From assembly GCF_042453785.1 (NCBI RefSeq), contig NC_091666.1, positions 21,410,501 through 21,474,500 on the forward strand: a stretch of DNA of 64,000 nucleotides, read 5' to 3'. The stretch comes from Malus domestica (lineage: Eukaryota > Streptophyta > Magnoliopsida > Rosales > Rosaceae). Position numbers and translations under genes: made by a program. The notes beneath the pieces were generated by a model that had not been told where the DNA came from, did not search any database, and was given only the letters and a program-made list of their open reading frames with translations. This document shows, in pieces, positions 1-11,350 of the stretch (positions are counted from its first letter, which is position 1; each line of letters opens with the position of its first letter).

Positions 1-1389
1 GTAATGATTTCCTTCGATCTCCACAACCATTACACTCTCCTTGAACCCAAGAACAAAGCCCAAACAACCTTGGAGGTGGGAGAGCACCGGAGGCGACGGA
101 TCGAAACCACCCATTTCTAAGGTTTCCGGCAGGTTCGTGGCGAATTGAGGCTTTTCCCAGCCAAATTAGTCTTAGTCACATGTATGAAAGTTGCTCCACT
201 CATTGAGATCTTCATTCTTGTAAAATTTGGGAATTTTGGAGTTGTTCGATTTTCTAGTGAATCGAGGTGGTCAGCCGCCACGCATGGCAGTGCGTGAGGG
301 AAAACCCCAAGGTCCTTCCTTAGGTTCCTCGACGTGCCAAATCCGAATCCACCATCCGTTTTCCCAAATTCTAATGTTTTAGTAGAGTTTTACTCAAGGG
401 TCCATAATTGTGTTTATGCGTATTGGCGGGAAGCGACATCATCCTATCTAGCTCGAGTGGTTCTCAGGCAATAAAATCTGTGAGTGGACCCCTTCTTAAA
501 CTATATATTTTATAAATATTAGCCTAGCATGCATGATTTATTTCACGATTTGAACGTGATTTATATTATGGATTTATATTATGGCTTTATAGATTTCTAT
601 ACTTATGGTTTAAGTGAAATTAAGATTTACGAAGGTTATTATTTATCTAACCTACATTTCACTAAAGGTGATGAATTATGGATTTACATACAAAAATTAT
701 ATGGCTTTCAAACATGATTTATATTATGGATTCATGAGATGACGCTTTGAGTTTTGATGAGCTCTGGTTTTGATATGAGATTTTGAGTTATGTTTTTGGT
801 ACTTACCTAGTGTGTTATCATACGGCACATCTAGACACCATGGGTATAGATGTTTATGGCCATAGGACACAGATGATGGATGAGTGAGTTATGATATACA
901 TTATACTCCTAGCTTTACTGCCGAAGGCGGTGTTGGACAGCTTCATTAGCCACTGCTAGTGTCGGTGTGGATGCTTTGCTATTTAATTTAGCTTCACCTA
1001 CGGGTGATGGACAAGTTATTCAGCTTCACGTTCGGGTGATGGACAAGTACTGCATTCGGGCGATTATGATACGCCTAGTTAAGTACCTCATTGATGAGAT
1101 TTACGGATTTGCCTTCAGGCGACATTTTCAGCATTATTGAGCATGGTTTTACACGTACATGTTTTACAAAGGTTTTGCGTGGCATACTATGGTTTTCATT
1201 AAACCTATATGTAGTACTATATATGTGTTTTCAAAACAGGAGGTTACTATGTTCATAAAGAAAACTGTTTTTTATTATTAATATTATTATTATAAACTTT
1301 GGTCCACTCACCTTTTCTGTTTTTGCACCCCCTCAAGAGTTAGGATCGAGGCACATGATCCCAGCGTCAAGGTACTTCAACTTAGTTAT
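1..1389 (+). mobile_element. Left part of an outer LTR (LARD/Gypsy-like family), interrupted at 1390
   Basis: The segment shares blocks, in the same order, with the complete LTRs of this family elsewhere in the window. These are the block around 480 (GTGAGTGGACCCCTTCT), a block around 1305 (TTGGTCCACTCA) and one around 1340 (AGGATCGAGGCAC-like). The start lies outside the window. The LTR is split by the solo LTR at 1390-3595 and resumes at 3601-3832, where it ends in GGGGCATGTCA. No protein-coding gene was recognised; short ORFs here are not conserved. Superfamily assignment is by relation to the element at 33041-40712. Confidence 0.7.
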
Positions 1390-1576
1390 TGTGACACCCC
1401 GTCCTAGAATAAAATTTTATCGATGACATGAGATGACTATTCTGCCCTTGGACGTTTTGTGTGGTGGTGTGGTAGGTTAGAATTTGGACCAATTAGTGCT
1501 AGGTCCTATTATTTTGGAACCAATTAAGACTTAGATGGTATTTCTTTGGTTTTGGTTGTTGACCCACGTGTGCCCC

Positions 1577-1632
1577 ACACACACACACACACACTTACTC
1601 TCTCTCTCTCCCTCTCTCTCTCTCTCTCTTTC
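1577..1632. repeat. Compound (CA)n/(CT)n microsatellite
   Basis: A run of CA dinucleotides is followed by a slightly interrupted CT run, inside the nested solo LTR. Confidence 0.95.
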
Positions 1633-2577
1633 CTCATGGATTTTTCTGAAAATCTGTAAAATTGTACAGACGAACTTGGAACCAACCATTTCATGCACGG
1701 GTCGACGTTAAGAAGGTAAGATTTGAACTCCTTGCAAGTCTCTGAGTTCATATAGACCATTTTTAGATCTTAAAACCTTTAAAAACCTCTAGAACTTGAA
1801 CCCTATATTTCATGCACTGTTCATGCACTAATTAATGTGAAGTTTTTAGGAGTTTTTAAGGACATAGAGAGCTTTGAATCATCCTCACGAAGCTCAGAAT
1901 TATCGAGCTCTCTCCAGCAAGTTTTTGTTGATTTCAAGCCTTGAAATTGGTAAGGATGTGTTCTTCTAGTTATAAGCTTTAAATTGAGACCAATTTCATG
2001 AGTTTTGGTTAAGATATGACTGAGATACAAGGTTTTAAAGTTTTTCCCAGTTTTCGGTAACAGCGACGGTCGCCGGAGTTCGAAGGTACGGGATGATGGA
2101 ATATTCCTAACCACGTTGGTTAGTTTTAACGGTTTCTGTTACTTTTTAACTGAATATTCCTAATGGGGTTAGGGGATTCTGTTAGGGTCCCTGCGCGTAG
2201 GGCCGTGCCCTTGCCGGCCCGTGAGGGCTCCAAAATTATTTTAAAAATTTGGGTGTGTTCGTGTAGTTGTGTAGGTCACAATGGTATATTTATATACCTC
2301 ATTTGAGCAATGTATGAGAAGTTATTAGCTAGTATTGGTTATGTGCTTTAAATAACGTTTATTCAGTTATTTCACATATAGGTGAGACCTATCTCAAGGA
2401 CAAGCACAGTCAATGACGACTCGGGGGCTACGACCCTTCGACCTACCAGTGAGTGGCCTTTTGGTTTTAATATATATGTATATGCTTGGTATTTTCCCAG
2501 AAAATGCATTTAAATGAGTTATGATTTAAATTGCCATGCCTAATGTTTTATATTTAGAAAATTCATATGATGTTTGC

Positions 2578-2602
2578 ATATATATATATATATATATATA
2601 TA
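2578..2602. repeat. (AT)n microsatellite
   Basis: Uninterrupted alternating AT run inside the solo LTR. Confidence 0.95.
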
Positions 2603-3147
2603 ATTGTGGTGTTGAGGACGCTCAGGTAAGTCCCAGGTGAGTTTATGAATTGTGAATGTGAATAATGGTTGTGATTAATTGAGAAACATTGAGCTCATGA
2701 ACCTGCACCTTGATGTTAGTGATTTAGCCAGAGATATGGCACATGCATGTATATAATGTCACCTCCCGCACCATATGCTCACATTGGATCCAATTTAGGT
2801 GCACAGTCTTGTCGTATAAACCATTATAGGTGGTTCCGACTCATAGGTGACTAGCGATTTATCGCACAGCTATCATGAGAAAGTAGCATTGAGCATAACT
2901 ATATTACACCCAGTCTTGTCACATAGACCCTTCCAATGGTTCCGACTCGTGTGCAATGTAGTGTCGTATAGGTCACCTGTAGTGACTCCGGTTAGAGTGA
3001 CTAATGAGCTATGAATTCAGCCGTATAGACTTCTGCAGGGGTTCCGACTAATATGTTATTTTCCATGAATTTATTTTCACTTGAGTTACTTATTCTGTTT
3101 TATATTTGGCATGGCATACTTATGTTTATGGATATGTGAAGCATGAT

Positions 3148-3151
<4 letters not shown>

Positions 3152-3201
<50 letters not shown>
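3152..3201. repeat. (AT)n microsatellite, about 25 units
   Basis: Long uninterrupted alternating AT run inside the solo LTR at 1390-3595. Confidence 0.95.
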
Positions 3202-3203
<2 letters not shown>

Positions 3204-3600
3204 CTAGGAAAATTATACATGTTTTACGGCGAGGGGTTAGAGTGTTTGTTAATGAAATGATTTTGTGCCCCTCTAGGTTTTAGGTAGACTTGATGTTGGT
3301 GGCATTTGAGGATCTCGGCGGTTCTGACAGCATATAATATTCGTAAGATATCTTTTGGTACTGTATAACTAGTACTTGTCCTACTAGACTGCACCTAGAC
3401 TTTCTATGCTCTGATTAGGTGCATTTACACTTGTATCTCATTCCTAGCACTTCCTACTTATTAGTGCACATTAGTTAGCTTTCAGTTTTTATTTATTCGT
3501 ATATTTCTTATCCTTATCGCTTCCGCACTATGCACATGGCTACGTCACCCTCACGTGACGGCCAGCACACCTTGATTTTAGGTCGGGGTGTGTCAGTTAT

Positions 3601-3832
3601 CCTCGAGTCTTCTTGGCGTAGGTTTCATTTCCTTGTTCATATCTTTTTATAGTCATTCTTTCATGTTATTCTTAGTTGGTAGTATGCTCTAATCACATTC
3701 CTACTTTGGTATAATCGTTCTAATTACATACAGTTTAATTATGTGCTTGTTTAAAATGGTTTTGTCACCATCGGGTGTCGGTTAGCACGTGCTTACCTTG
3801 ATATTTGGGGATATCGGGGTTGGGGCATGTCA
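3601..3832 (+). mobile_element. Right part of the outer LTR
   Basis: It continues the LTR broken at 1389. The tail includes the family signature seen near 6990 and 15210 (a GTCACC...GGTGTCGG block), then GATATCGGGGTTGGGGCATG and a terminal CA. Just downstream begins unrelated CACTA-type sequence. Confidence 0.7.
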
Positions 3833-4260
3833 TCCCGCTTCCCATTTTTGGCACCCGCCCAAATTTAAGGATTTTGCGTGACGAAATATTATTAAATTTT
3901 GCTTCGTCGTGTAAAATTTATTAAAATAATTTTTACTATAGAATTTAAAATAAAAAATTAAATACAAAATAAAATAAACAAAGTTTATGCAACGAAATAT
4001 CAATATTCGTCGTGCAAAATTTAAAAAAATGATAAAAAAGAAAAAAAATTAGTTTAACAATATAAAATATAAAATTAAATAAATAGGGTTTAGGTGACGA
4101 AATATTAATATTCATCACGCAAAGTTTTAAAAAAATAATAAAATCTATGAAAATAAATTTATTTCATAATTTAAATAAAAAAGAAAATAAATTGGGTTTA
4201 GGCACGAAATATTTGGATTTCGTCGCGCAATGGTTTTAAATTTTTTATTTTATTTTATCT
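3833..4260. mobile_element. CACTA-family interior fragment with GACGAAAT repeats
   Basis: AT-rich sequence with recurrent CGACGAAAT / TTCGTCGTGC motifs in both orientations. These are the same subterminal repeats seen in the elements at 16798, 23623, 40771 and 48329. No terminal inverted repeat is present here, so this is an internal fragment. It closely matches 25650-26150. No coding sequence was recognised. Confidence 0.65.
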
Positions 4261-4267
4261 CCTCTGT

Positions 4268-4363
4268 AATCAACTCGCAGACCTTTTCACCAAGGCTCTT
4301 CACAAACCATGCCATGGTCTGAACAAACATGTCCTGCGTAGGAGGATGCTACAATTGAAATAG
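4268..4363 (+). pseudogene. Copia polyprotein C-terminal scrap (RNase H tail)
   Basis: A 31-codon stretch ending in TAG reads NQLADLFTKAL followed by a basic tail. This is the usual C-terminal signature of plant Ty1-copia RNase H domains. No reverse transcriptase or LTR is adjacent, so it is an isolated remnant. A second, frame-damaged copy lies at 26165-26257 in the same position relative to LEA5, so the scrap predates duplication of the unit. Confidence 0.6.
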
Positions 4364-5089
4364 TATCTCCGAATTCTTCTCTGGTATCATTGTTTTCCTT
4401 GTATAATTGTAAATCCTAATTGTACTTATTATATGATTCTTGCCATAATAAGTTAGAAAACAAGACAAATGAATGGGCATAGCAACGCTCATTGTATTTG
4501 TAGAACCTTGTTGAATCAATGCTATGTTTTAAGTGGCCTCTTTAGAAGTTCCCTTAATATCAAAGATACAAAAAGTAAGAGGTTTTTAGTTTTAAATTGA
4601 AATTGTAATCGTACTTCATAATTAAAGTCTTAGTCGATCGGAAATTGTTTGGTAAAAATCACGGGCGGAGCTAATGCACGCCTAGTGTGTGCAGGCTGTG
4701 CAGATGCGCTCACTTGGAAAAATAGTGCAGGCTTTGTCCGATTAATTTGGAGTGGCAAATTATAGAACCCGAGCGTAGTAAAACCTCCACTTAGAAAAGC
4801 AGTTGAGGCTTTGTCCCAATTGTAATTTCATAATTTAACCATATTTAGTTGATTTTTTTACGCTCCATATGAGTAATTAAAATTTTGGCTCTGTTAGTGA
4901 TAAAAATCAGCCTTAGTAAAACAAATGACAACATCAAGTGATTCAAAAACCAAAAGCAGCATTATAAACAACGTATGTATGTAGGAAATATAAAGATCAA
5001 TGAATTAAACAAGCCAATAACTAGTCTTGATCACTGGCAAAGATGTAGAGTACTAGTACTAACTCTAATGCCAATTAGCTACTCTGTTT
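4364..5089. other. 3' flank of LEA1, type-1 spacer
   Basis: Non-coding spacer shared with the flanks of LEA4 (17240-17465 plus 21363-21787) and LEA5 (26258-26438 plus 31383-31901). In those two copies it is interrupted by a hAT and a copia element respectively, so this copy shows both empty sites. No gene was seen. Confidence 0.75.
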
Positions 5090-5722
5090 TCACTTGCATT
5101 GCAAACTTTTGAGCGTCTTGGCTGACAGATCAAATGCAATGGTGCAGTCCATGGTGGAAGACTTCTTCTTCTTCATTATAAGCATCAGTTCAACCTTTCC
5201 AGTCACCTTAGCCGCACTGTTGAGAGTCAACACCCCGCTGCTCAATTCACTGCCAAGATTAGAGCCGCTTAATGCACTCGAACTCAAGCTCACATCGACG
5301 TTCATTTTTTTGGTGGAAAGCATTCCAGCCTTGCTCTTTGGAATAACGACTTGCCCAACAGCTGCGCCTTGGTACAGAAACGTGACAGTGCTTGCATCAA
5401 ACTTGTAAGGACCCCAGTTTGTGTTTTTCACCTTGATTTGGGTTGTGAATTTTGTGTCGAATAAAGGTGTTGCCGGGACGGAGTTGAGTTCTTGGACGTT
5501 GATGTTGCCTAGCCTGACCTTAGGGGTCTTAACTTTCATGACAGTGAGACTGATCACAGTTATGACAATGATCTGAAACACAATGAAAACACCGACATAA
5601 ATGGCCAACTTGATTCTCTTCTTGCGTTTGAGCTCATCGGCTGATTGCAAAGACTCTGCATCACCTCTCTGGTAACCATTTGCCGGTGCCAAGGGATAGG
5701 CCTGGTTGGTTTTCTCAGCCAT
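5090..5722 (-). CDS. LEA1: LEA_2 / NDR1-HIN1-like membrane protein
   Basis: Intact intronless 210-residue protein. Residues 1-37 are a polar N-terminus with a basic KRKKR patch at 32-36. Residues 38-62 form one hydrophobic helix. Residues of about 95-200 resemble the LEA_2 fold found in plant LEA14/NHL proteins and in At1g64065-like proteins. The expected topology is N-terminus in, C-terminal domain outside or lumenal; function in stress or membrane association is family knowledge only. The ATG at 5720-5722 is shared by all six intact copies. It differs from LEA3 at about three residues (Leu for Ser at 87, Val for Leu at 173, Ala for Ser at 201). Its upstream region is cut short about 150 bp from the ATG by a duplication breakpoint. 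Confidence 0.93.
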   Translation of the reverse strand: MAEKTNQAYPLAPANGYQRGDAESLQSADELKRKKRIKLAIYVGVFIVFQIIVITVISLTVMKVKTPKVRLGNINVQELNSVPATPLFDTKFTTQIKVKNTNWGPYKFDASTVTFLYQGAAVGQVVIPKSKAGMLSTKKMNVDVSLSSSALSGSNLGSELSSGVLTLNSAAKVTGKVELMLIMKKKKSSTMDCTIAFDLSAKTLKSLQCK

Positions 5723-5868
5723 GTTTCTTTTGTTTTCTGGTATGAAATGGGGAGGAAACTTTCCCTGCTTTTGTTTCGTGGGTTCGGTTTTCTTGGATTA
5801 AACTTGATAGTTGAGGAAGTTGTTTGTGGAAATATTGGAATAGTAACGTGCTATATAGTGGTTGAATT
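5723..5868 (-). promoter_or_regulatory. Truncated LEA1 promoter with TATA-like CTATATAG at 5851-5858
   Basis: The leader and TATA region match the other copies up to about 5860, then the sequence switches to an LTR fragment. The TATA element is two bases shorter than the TATATATA of the other copies. The upstream ACGCGT-containing block present in LEA2-6 is absent. Confidence 0.65.
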
Positions 5869-7056
5869 GTGAGTGACTCTTTGGAAATTTACCCAGGACC
5901 CTTCTAAGGGTAATTCAATGTCCTGAATCTGTTTTTGACGTTAGTTTTCTCAAATTCAATCGTTTGAGTATAGTTTTGGTAATCGTACTCTTTATATGCT
6001 TAGGTGCAATTTCTAGCGGCGATTCTGTTATTCCTATTTGTACGGTTGTGCACCAACGGTGTAAGGTGAGTGGACCCCTTCTAAAATGCATTTTTTTATA
6101 GTAGAAATGCATACATGAAAAGCATGATTTAATGATTATATTTTATGAAATGTTTTGATGAGATAACATGCTTATTGAGGCTAGTTTGAATTATTACTAT
6201 TTTTCTTATACCGTGTTTTTTATAGAATATCTGATGGATGACGATATAATATTTAGAACATGTTTCGAACAACTCTTTATAGTATAGATGATGGATGACT
6301 TTATACCATGAAGTTACTATTCAAATATATGTATGTTCAATGGTTTTGTACTTACCTAGTGGTCCCTATTCTGCTACGGGGCGAGGGATAGATTCCGCCA
6401 CGGGCAAGGTTACTATGTTGGCATAGGGCCTGAAAAAATAATCTCTAACTATGGGTTGATAGACACGGGAAGTTGACACGGGACCTGAAGGTGATTTTCC
6501 TCTGGCCATTGGCATAAGGACGAGGAGCTGGCACGGGGCTTGGAGTGAGATTGGACATTCACTAGCGATTACTATATATACGAGATATGTTTTGAGACAT
6601 TGCATGGCATGCTAGGTTTCGGAAAACTTATTTTTATTTATCATGCTATATGTGTTTTCATAAAACCTAGGGGGTTAGTATGTTGATAACTGTTTCAGTA
6701 TTATTATATATATCAACTTGGTCCACTCATGTTTGTTTTGTGCCCCCTTCAGGAATTAGAATCGAGGTGTACAATCCCGGCTTCAAGGCACTTCCGCATC
6801 GGCATCTTCGAGTCCTTTCGGTGTAGGACCCATCCTTTGTTTCATTCAATTTTATACTATTTCTTTTAGTGTTATAGTTAGTTGTATGCTCTGAACACGT
6901 TCCTTAAACGCATATTCATTATATTTAAATTTATAAGTCTGATTTATTTCTTGTTCTCAACATTTACATTCAAGAAATGGCTTTCGTCACCCTCAGGTGT
7001 CGGCCAACACATGCCTATCCTGGTGTTCGGGGAATATTGGAATCGGGGTGTGTCAC
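5869..7056 (+). mobile_element. 5'-truncated LTR fragment of the LARD-like family
   Basis: Nearly identical to the right-hand part of the complete solo LTR at 13146-15276. It ends in the same GGGGTGTGTCA followed by CAAATGATG. The left half is missing; the join to LEA1 upstream DNA is at about 5869-5874. It therefore arrived as part of the segmental duplication, not by its own insertion. Confidence 0.85.
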
Positions 7057-7328
7057 AAATGATGTCTCCTAAGACGTTTTGCACACATATAAATGGTAGT
7101 AGATTAAATTGTAATCTTACTGGCTTATGGAACCGTTGAATATATATGCCTAAAATGTAGTAAGTACAAACTAAAAAAAAAGAAAAAAAGAAAAAATAGG
7201 GCATCATATTTAAAAAATAAGTACAGCAATAATAATGTATTCCTGCAGAAAATACACTAAACTCACAAAGAGTGAAAAAAAATGAAAAAATAACAAATCA
7301 AGAATTAATATGGATCTCGCAAGTCTGA

Positions 7329-7961
7329 TCACTTGCACTGCAAACTTTTGAGCGTCTTTGATGACAAATCAAATGCAATGGTACAATCCATGGTGGAAGA
7401 TTTCTTCTTCTTCATTATCAACATAAGTTCAACCTTTCCTGTCAACTTAGCCGCGCTGTTGAGAGTCAACACCCCGCTGCTCAATTCACTGCCAAGATTG
7501 GAACCGCTTAATGCACTCGAACTCAAGCTCACATCCGCGTTCATTTTTTTGGTGGAAAGCATTCCAGCCTTGCTCTTTGGAATAACTACTTGCCCAACAG
7601 CCGCGCCTTGGTACAGAAACGTGACAGTGCTTGCATCAAACTTGTAAGGACCCCAGTTTGTGTTTTTCACCTTGATTTGGGTTGTGAATTTTGTGTCGAA
7701 TGAAGGCGTTGCCGGGACGGAGTTGAGTTCTTGGACGTTGATGTTGCCTAGCCTGACCTTAGGGGTCTTAACTTTCATGACAGTGAGACTGATCACAGTT
7801 ATGACAATGATCTGAAATACAATGAAAACACCGACATAAATGGCCAACTTGATTCTCTTCTTGCGTTTGAGCTCATCGGCTGATTGCAAAGACTCTGCAT
7901 CACCTCTCTGGTAACCATTTGCCGGTGCCAAGGGATAGGCCTGGTTGGTTTTCTCAGCCAT
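7329..7961 (-). CDS. LEA2: LEA_2 / NDR1-HIN1-like membrane protein
   Basis: Intact single-exon gene of 210 codons with the same architecture as LEA1: KRKKR patch at residues 32-36, one transmembrane helix at about 38-62, and a LEA_2-like domain from about 95 on. It differs from LEA3 at a single residue (Ala for Val at 142). It belongs to the subtype with Leu at 173 and SSKTLKS near the C-terminus, with the type-2 3' flank (GATCTCGCAAGTCTGATCAC just after the stop). Biochemical role is unknown beyond family membership; the proteins are thought to be membrane-anchored and stress related. Confidence 0.94.
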   Translation of the reverse strand: MAEKTNQAYPLAPANGYQRGDAESLQSADELKRKKRIKLAIYVGVFIVFQIIVITVISLTVMKVKTPKVRLGNINVQELNSVPATPSFDTKFTTQIKVKNTNWGPYKFDASTVTFLYQGAAVGQVVIPKSKAGMLSTKKMNADVSLSSSALSGSNLGSELSSGVLTLNSAAKLTGKVELMLIMKKKKSSTMDCTIAFDLSSKTLKSLQCK

Positions 7962-8090
7962 GTTTCTTTTGTTTTCTGGTATGAAATGGGGTGGAAACTT
8001 TCCCTGCTTTTGTTTTGTGGGTTCGGTTTTCTTGGATTAAACTTGATAGCGGAGGGAGTTGTTTGTGGAAATATTGGAAGAGTAGCGTGC

Positions 8091-8098
8091 TATATATA
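8091..8098 (-). promoter_or_regulatory. TATA box of LEA2
   Basis: TATATATA lies 130 bp upstream of the LEA2 ATG, in a leader conserved across the cluster. The ACGCGT (CGCG-box-like) at 8194-8199 lies about 100 bp further upstream and is conserved in LEA2 to LEA6. Confidence 0.7.
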
Positions 8099-8879
8099 GT
8101 GTTTGGAGTTTGGCCCATTTTCAATGAGTTAAGAGGGGGAATGTATTTCCAGGAAATCGCGAGTTGGGGTAAGAATTTTATTGCTGACGCCAAACGCGTC
8201 CAAAGCCGAATGTGAAAACTTACTTTTGACTTCTAGATGATGGATGAGTTTTGAGAGGACTTTTAGCATATTAATCATCAAGAGAAGCTTCGATTCTATC
8301 CGTTGGCATACACCACATCTCCCAAATGGCAGGTGAGATTGTGAATCATTACTCTATAATAATCACCCTTCACTAATCAAATTGTTTATAGTATTATCAT
8401 GATTTATATCTTCTTAATTTGATTGATTCTGTTGTCCAATAAGGTTTCCTCTTCAATATTGCTTGTGAACCATCATAAGCAAGAATTTCAAAACTCTTGA
8501 AGACTAAAAGTTTCGGTCCTTTAGAGCAGAGGGATTAATATAAATTATGAAGCTAATAGATGCGAATACAAAGCTGTAAACTTACAAGCCACAATTGAAA
8601 AATCTATCTGAGTTGCAAGTGATGAACTACCTTTGTGGATGCGGATTTCCTCTTCAACTTATTTCATCTTGGGTTCAAACTCCCCATTTTTATAGTTTAG
8701 ATGAATTTAGTTTAGATTATCCTATTGTTTGTCATAAAAAAAAAATATAAAAATCTATGTGCGTTAAGGTAGGGAATATAACCACACAACTAGGGCCGTA
8801 AATCAGCTCGAAACAGTTCGAGCTTGACTAGGTTTGGCTTGTGTTTGGCTCGTTAAGGTTCGGTCCGTGAAGGAATGGA

Positions 8880-9603
8880 GCAAAGTTGAAAATCAAGTAT
8901 AAAAGGAACAAATGGAATATAAAACTTTATTATTGAAAACAATGAACTACAGTTGCCAAGAAGGCTATATGAACTAAAGAGTCTCCATCTTGACTACGTA
9001 TAAAATACAAGCACTCCTATATATAGCAAGAAACCCTAAACTTAATGGGCAAGGAATCCTAACCCGTGTCCTCCAAGCAAGGTTCTAAAAGACGCTAGGC
9101 ACCAGTCGGGCAGCGGGCTGGGCTTAGCGCCTAGGCGGCTAGACGGGCAGCTAAGCGAACTAGGCGGATTTAAGTAAATATATTATATTTCGTATAAATG
9201 AGTGTTTGTCTATAATTAAAATATATATAATTTCATCATAAACTATAAAATATAATGATATATTATGAAGTATTGGAATATAATGAAAACATATGGGGAA
9301 CAAGTCTTTTACAATTTATTAAAAGAAAATAAAACACAAAATGAGAGTTATCTATTTTCTGTCTAAGTGAGTGGCAACCAATGCGGGTGCCTAGGCTGGT
9401 CTAGACGAGTGCTTAGAAGGTCTAGGCGGGTGCCTCAGCAGGTCTAAAAGCCATTTCTTAATTTTCAAACGCTTAAGCATTAATCGGGGTGTTTGCCAGC
9501 CGCCTAACGCCTAGACTGGGCCTAGGCGGCACTAAGCGAATATTTTTAGAATAGTGCCTCCAAGTAAACTAATAAAAATCATAATAAATTAATTTTCCAA
9601 CAC
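8880..9603 (-). mobile_element. Probable degenerate copia-type LTR, minus strand
   Basis: Read on the minus strand, a GGGGG tract is followed by TGTTGGAAAATTAA, which looks like a polypurine tract plus LTR start. A TATATATAGG box and an AATAAAG-like signal follow. The far end is not clear. A hAT MITE is inserted in it. The sister copy at about 44050-44290 lacks the MITE. Confidence 0.4.
9078..9556. mobile_element. hAT-type MITE, 479 bp, TSD CCTCCAAG
   Basis: Identical 8-bp duplications, CCTCCAAG, lie at 9070-9077 and 9557-9564. The left end is CAAGGTTCTAAAAGACGC; the right end, inverted, is CACTATTCTAAAAATATTCG. Both ends carry clusters of CTAGGCGG/GCCTAGG motifs. The sister copy near 44250 has the single, uninterrupted target site. 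It encodes nothing. Confidence 0.88.
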
Positions 9604-10629
9604 CCCCTGTCAAACCATGGTGGTAACAACATGAACTTTCTAAGAAGGAAACCAATGGCTAAGCAGAATTCCAATTCTAATGCAAACAACGAAAACCGAG
9701 AGCAACCAATGATGGGAGAATCTACTCAGTTTGTTTTGAGTTATCTACTCTTTTGGTTTTGGATTTGTAATTTGTGGGATTTGGATTGTGAGAGTTTAAA
9801 CACCCTTTTGTATCACCATTTATTTAGTAAAATTCCTCGTTGTTCTTCGTCCATGGACGTAGGCTTTTATGCCGAGCCACGTTAATATCTTGTGTTGTTA
9901 TTTTGAGATTGTTTGTTTTAGGAGTCGTCTATGACGTTGATAATTATTTTGTTAGAATTCGCTTCCACTTGCGCATAAAAGTACATCACAAAGAAGGCAC
10001 GGCCTCCTAACTAACCACTGTATGATGATTTGGTTTCTTTGTATTTATTTTGCATTCAGGGTTTCTTTAAGGAAATTAAAATAAATCAACACCACTCATA
10101 CCTAGCTGAACCAATCTTCGTGACCCGGGATTGGGTCAATTTTTTAGAAGCCCATGATCATGTCAATTTCAGCCGAGGGATACGTTTCCCCAACGATGTT
10201 TTTGTTTTAAATTTGTGTTGATGAATACTTTGAATATGACTACTATGATTGCTTGCAGTATTTTTAAGGATACTAATTCAAATAAGGCACTATTTGGTGG
10301 GTAAAGAACTAACCAAAGTTGTGAGTATAAGTTGCACATAGGATAAGTGAACAATTTTCGAGGCTAAACGTCGGTATTTGCAAAATATTGCAAGGGAGTT
10401 TAAAATCTCTTGTGGTGAATAACTAATCGAGTATTAGCTGTGTACATGTCGTATTTAGACCTCCTATCACAAGCCTCTGATCCTGTCACCAGAATTACAC
10501 ATAATTGAATGTGCCAAAATATGAGAAATTGCAAAAGGGCCAATCTCAAAAAATGTGATACCAACCAATCTTATTTTTAAGACCAAAATTTAATTGGTGA
10601 TTATTTAAACAACTAAAACTAATTAAAAT
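9604..10629. other. Non-coding repeat-derived spacer
   Basis: The sequence is collinear with about 44290-45245 in the second copy. No convincing gene was seen: the short ORFs here are not preserved between the two copies. It probably contains degraded retroelement sequence upstream of the gag remnant. Confidence 0.45.
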
Positions 10630-11350
10630 TTGTTTATATGTTTATTTTATAGCAATGACAAACTCTCTCTCAAAAACCTCAAAGAAAACAAGCTTATTGG
10701 CCCAAACTTTCAATATTGGCTCCGCAATCGATGCTATGTCTTAACTGTTGAGAAGTTAGCATTCCATATGGATAAGGACCCTCCTACTAAGAAGTTATCT
10801 GATAACGCCACTCAACGGAAAAGGCGTGAAAGGAAGACTTTGTTGGAGGCCAATGAGACATAGCATTGCTATATGCTAGCAAACTTGAGTCTCGAACTTC
10901 AAAGACAGATTGACAAATGAAAACCGCCAAAGTTATAATCGATCAACTTGGGAAGTTGTTCGGAGAAGATATCTGCACGGTCTGCAATGATGTTGTTAGG
11001 AAGTTCATATGAGCTCGTTGGATTGAAGGAGGTGATATACGAGCTCATGGAATCAAGATGTTCCGTTTGATCGATGACATAAAGAGGCTTGGGGTTGATC
11101 TTATCCTGGTCTTCAACATGACATCATACTGCAATCTATACCCGACTCATTCAGTAGGTTCTTCTAAACTACCATACGAATGACATCTCGTGTACGACAC
11201 AAGAACTGGTCCAGATGATGTCCATCGCTTGCAAAGATATCAAGAGAGCAAAGAGTTGCTCGCCATGGGAGAATCGTCTAAATCAAAGCCCAAAAAAAAT
11301 AGCAAAAGCCAGTACTTAAAAGTTGAAAGCCAAAGGCACAAGCCAAGGTT
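10630..11350 (+). pseudogene. Degenerate Ty1-copia gag remnant
   Basis: The first 77 codons contain the motif LIGPNFQYWLRN and then VLTVEKLAF, typical of the N-terminal region of plant copia gag (the LTGPNxxxWLRxLRxVL pattern). An in-frame TAG ends it at 10861-10863. Beyond, weaker similarity continues in shifted frames (CYMLASLSLELQRQ-like, then a PDSF motif near 11143). No protease or polymerase follows. The sister copy at 45246 has a different frameshift. Confidence 0.6.

Larger units (their letters stand above)
1390..3595 (+). mobile_element. Nested solo LTR, 2.2 kb, with TSD GTTAT
   Basis: It starts TGTGACACCCCG and ends GGGGTGTGTCA. It is flanked by identical 5-bp duplications, GTTAT at 1385-1389 and 3596-3600. 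There is no internal region or second LTR, so it is a solo LTR left by LTR-LTR recombination. It contains a CA/CT microsatellite near 1577-1632 and two AT runs. Removing it rejoins the surrounding LTR, as judged from intact relatives near 6790 and 15010. Confidence 0.88.
5874..8575. repeat. Segmental duplication A, copy 1 (LTR part + LEA2 unit)
   Basis: Near-identical to 14094-16795, with a near-constant offset of 8219-8220 bases. It covers the LTR fragment, the LEA 3' flank, the whole LEA2 gene and its promoter. Similarity weakens after about 8455. Confidence 0.9.

Noticed and set aside
5094-5408. Conserved 104-codon ORF antisense to LEA1, repeated antisense to every intact LEA copy
   Set aside because: It is the complement of a conserved coding sequence, so its conservation follows from the LEA gene. 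It has no promoter or recognisable domain of its own.
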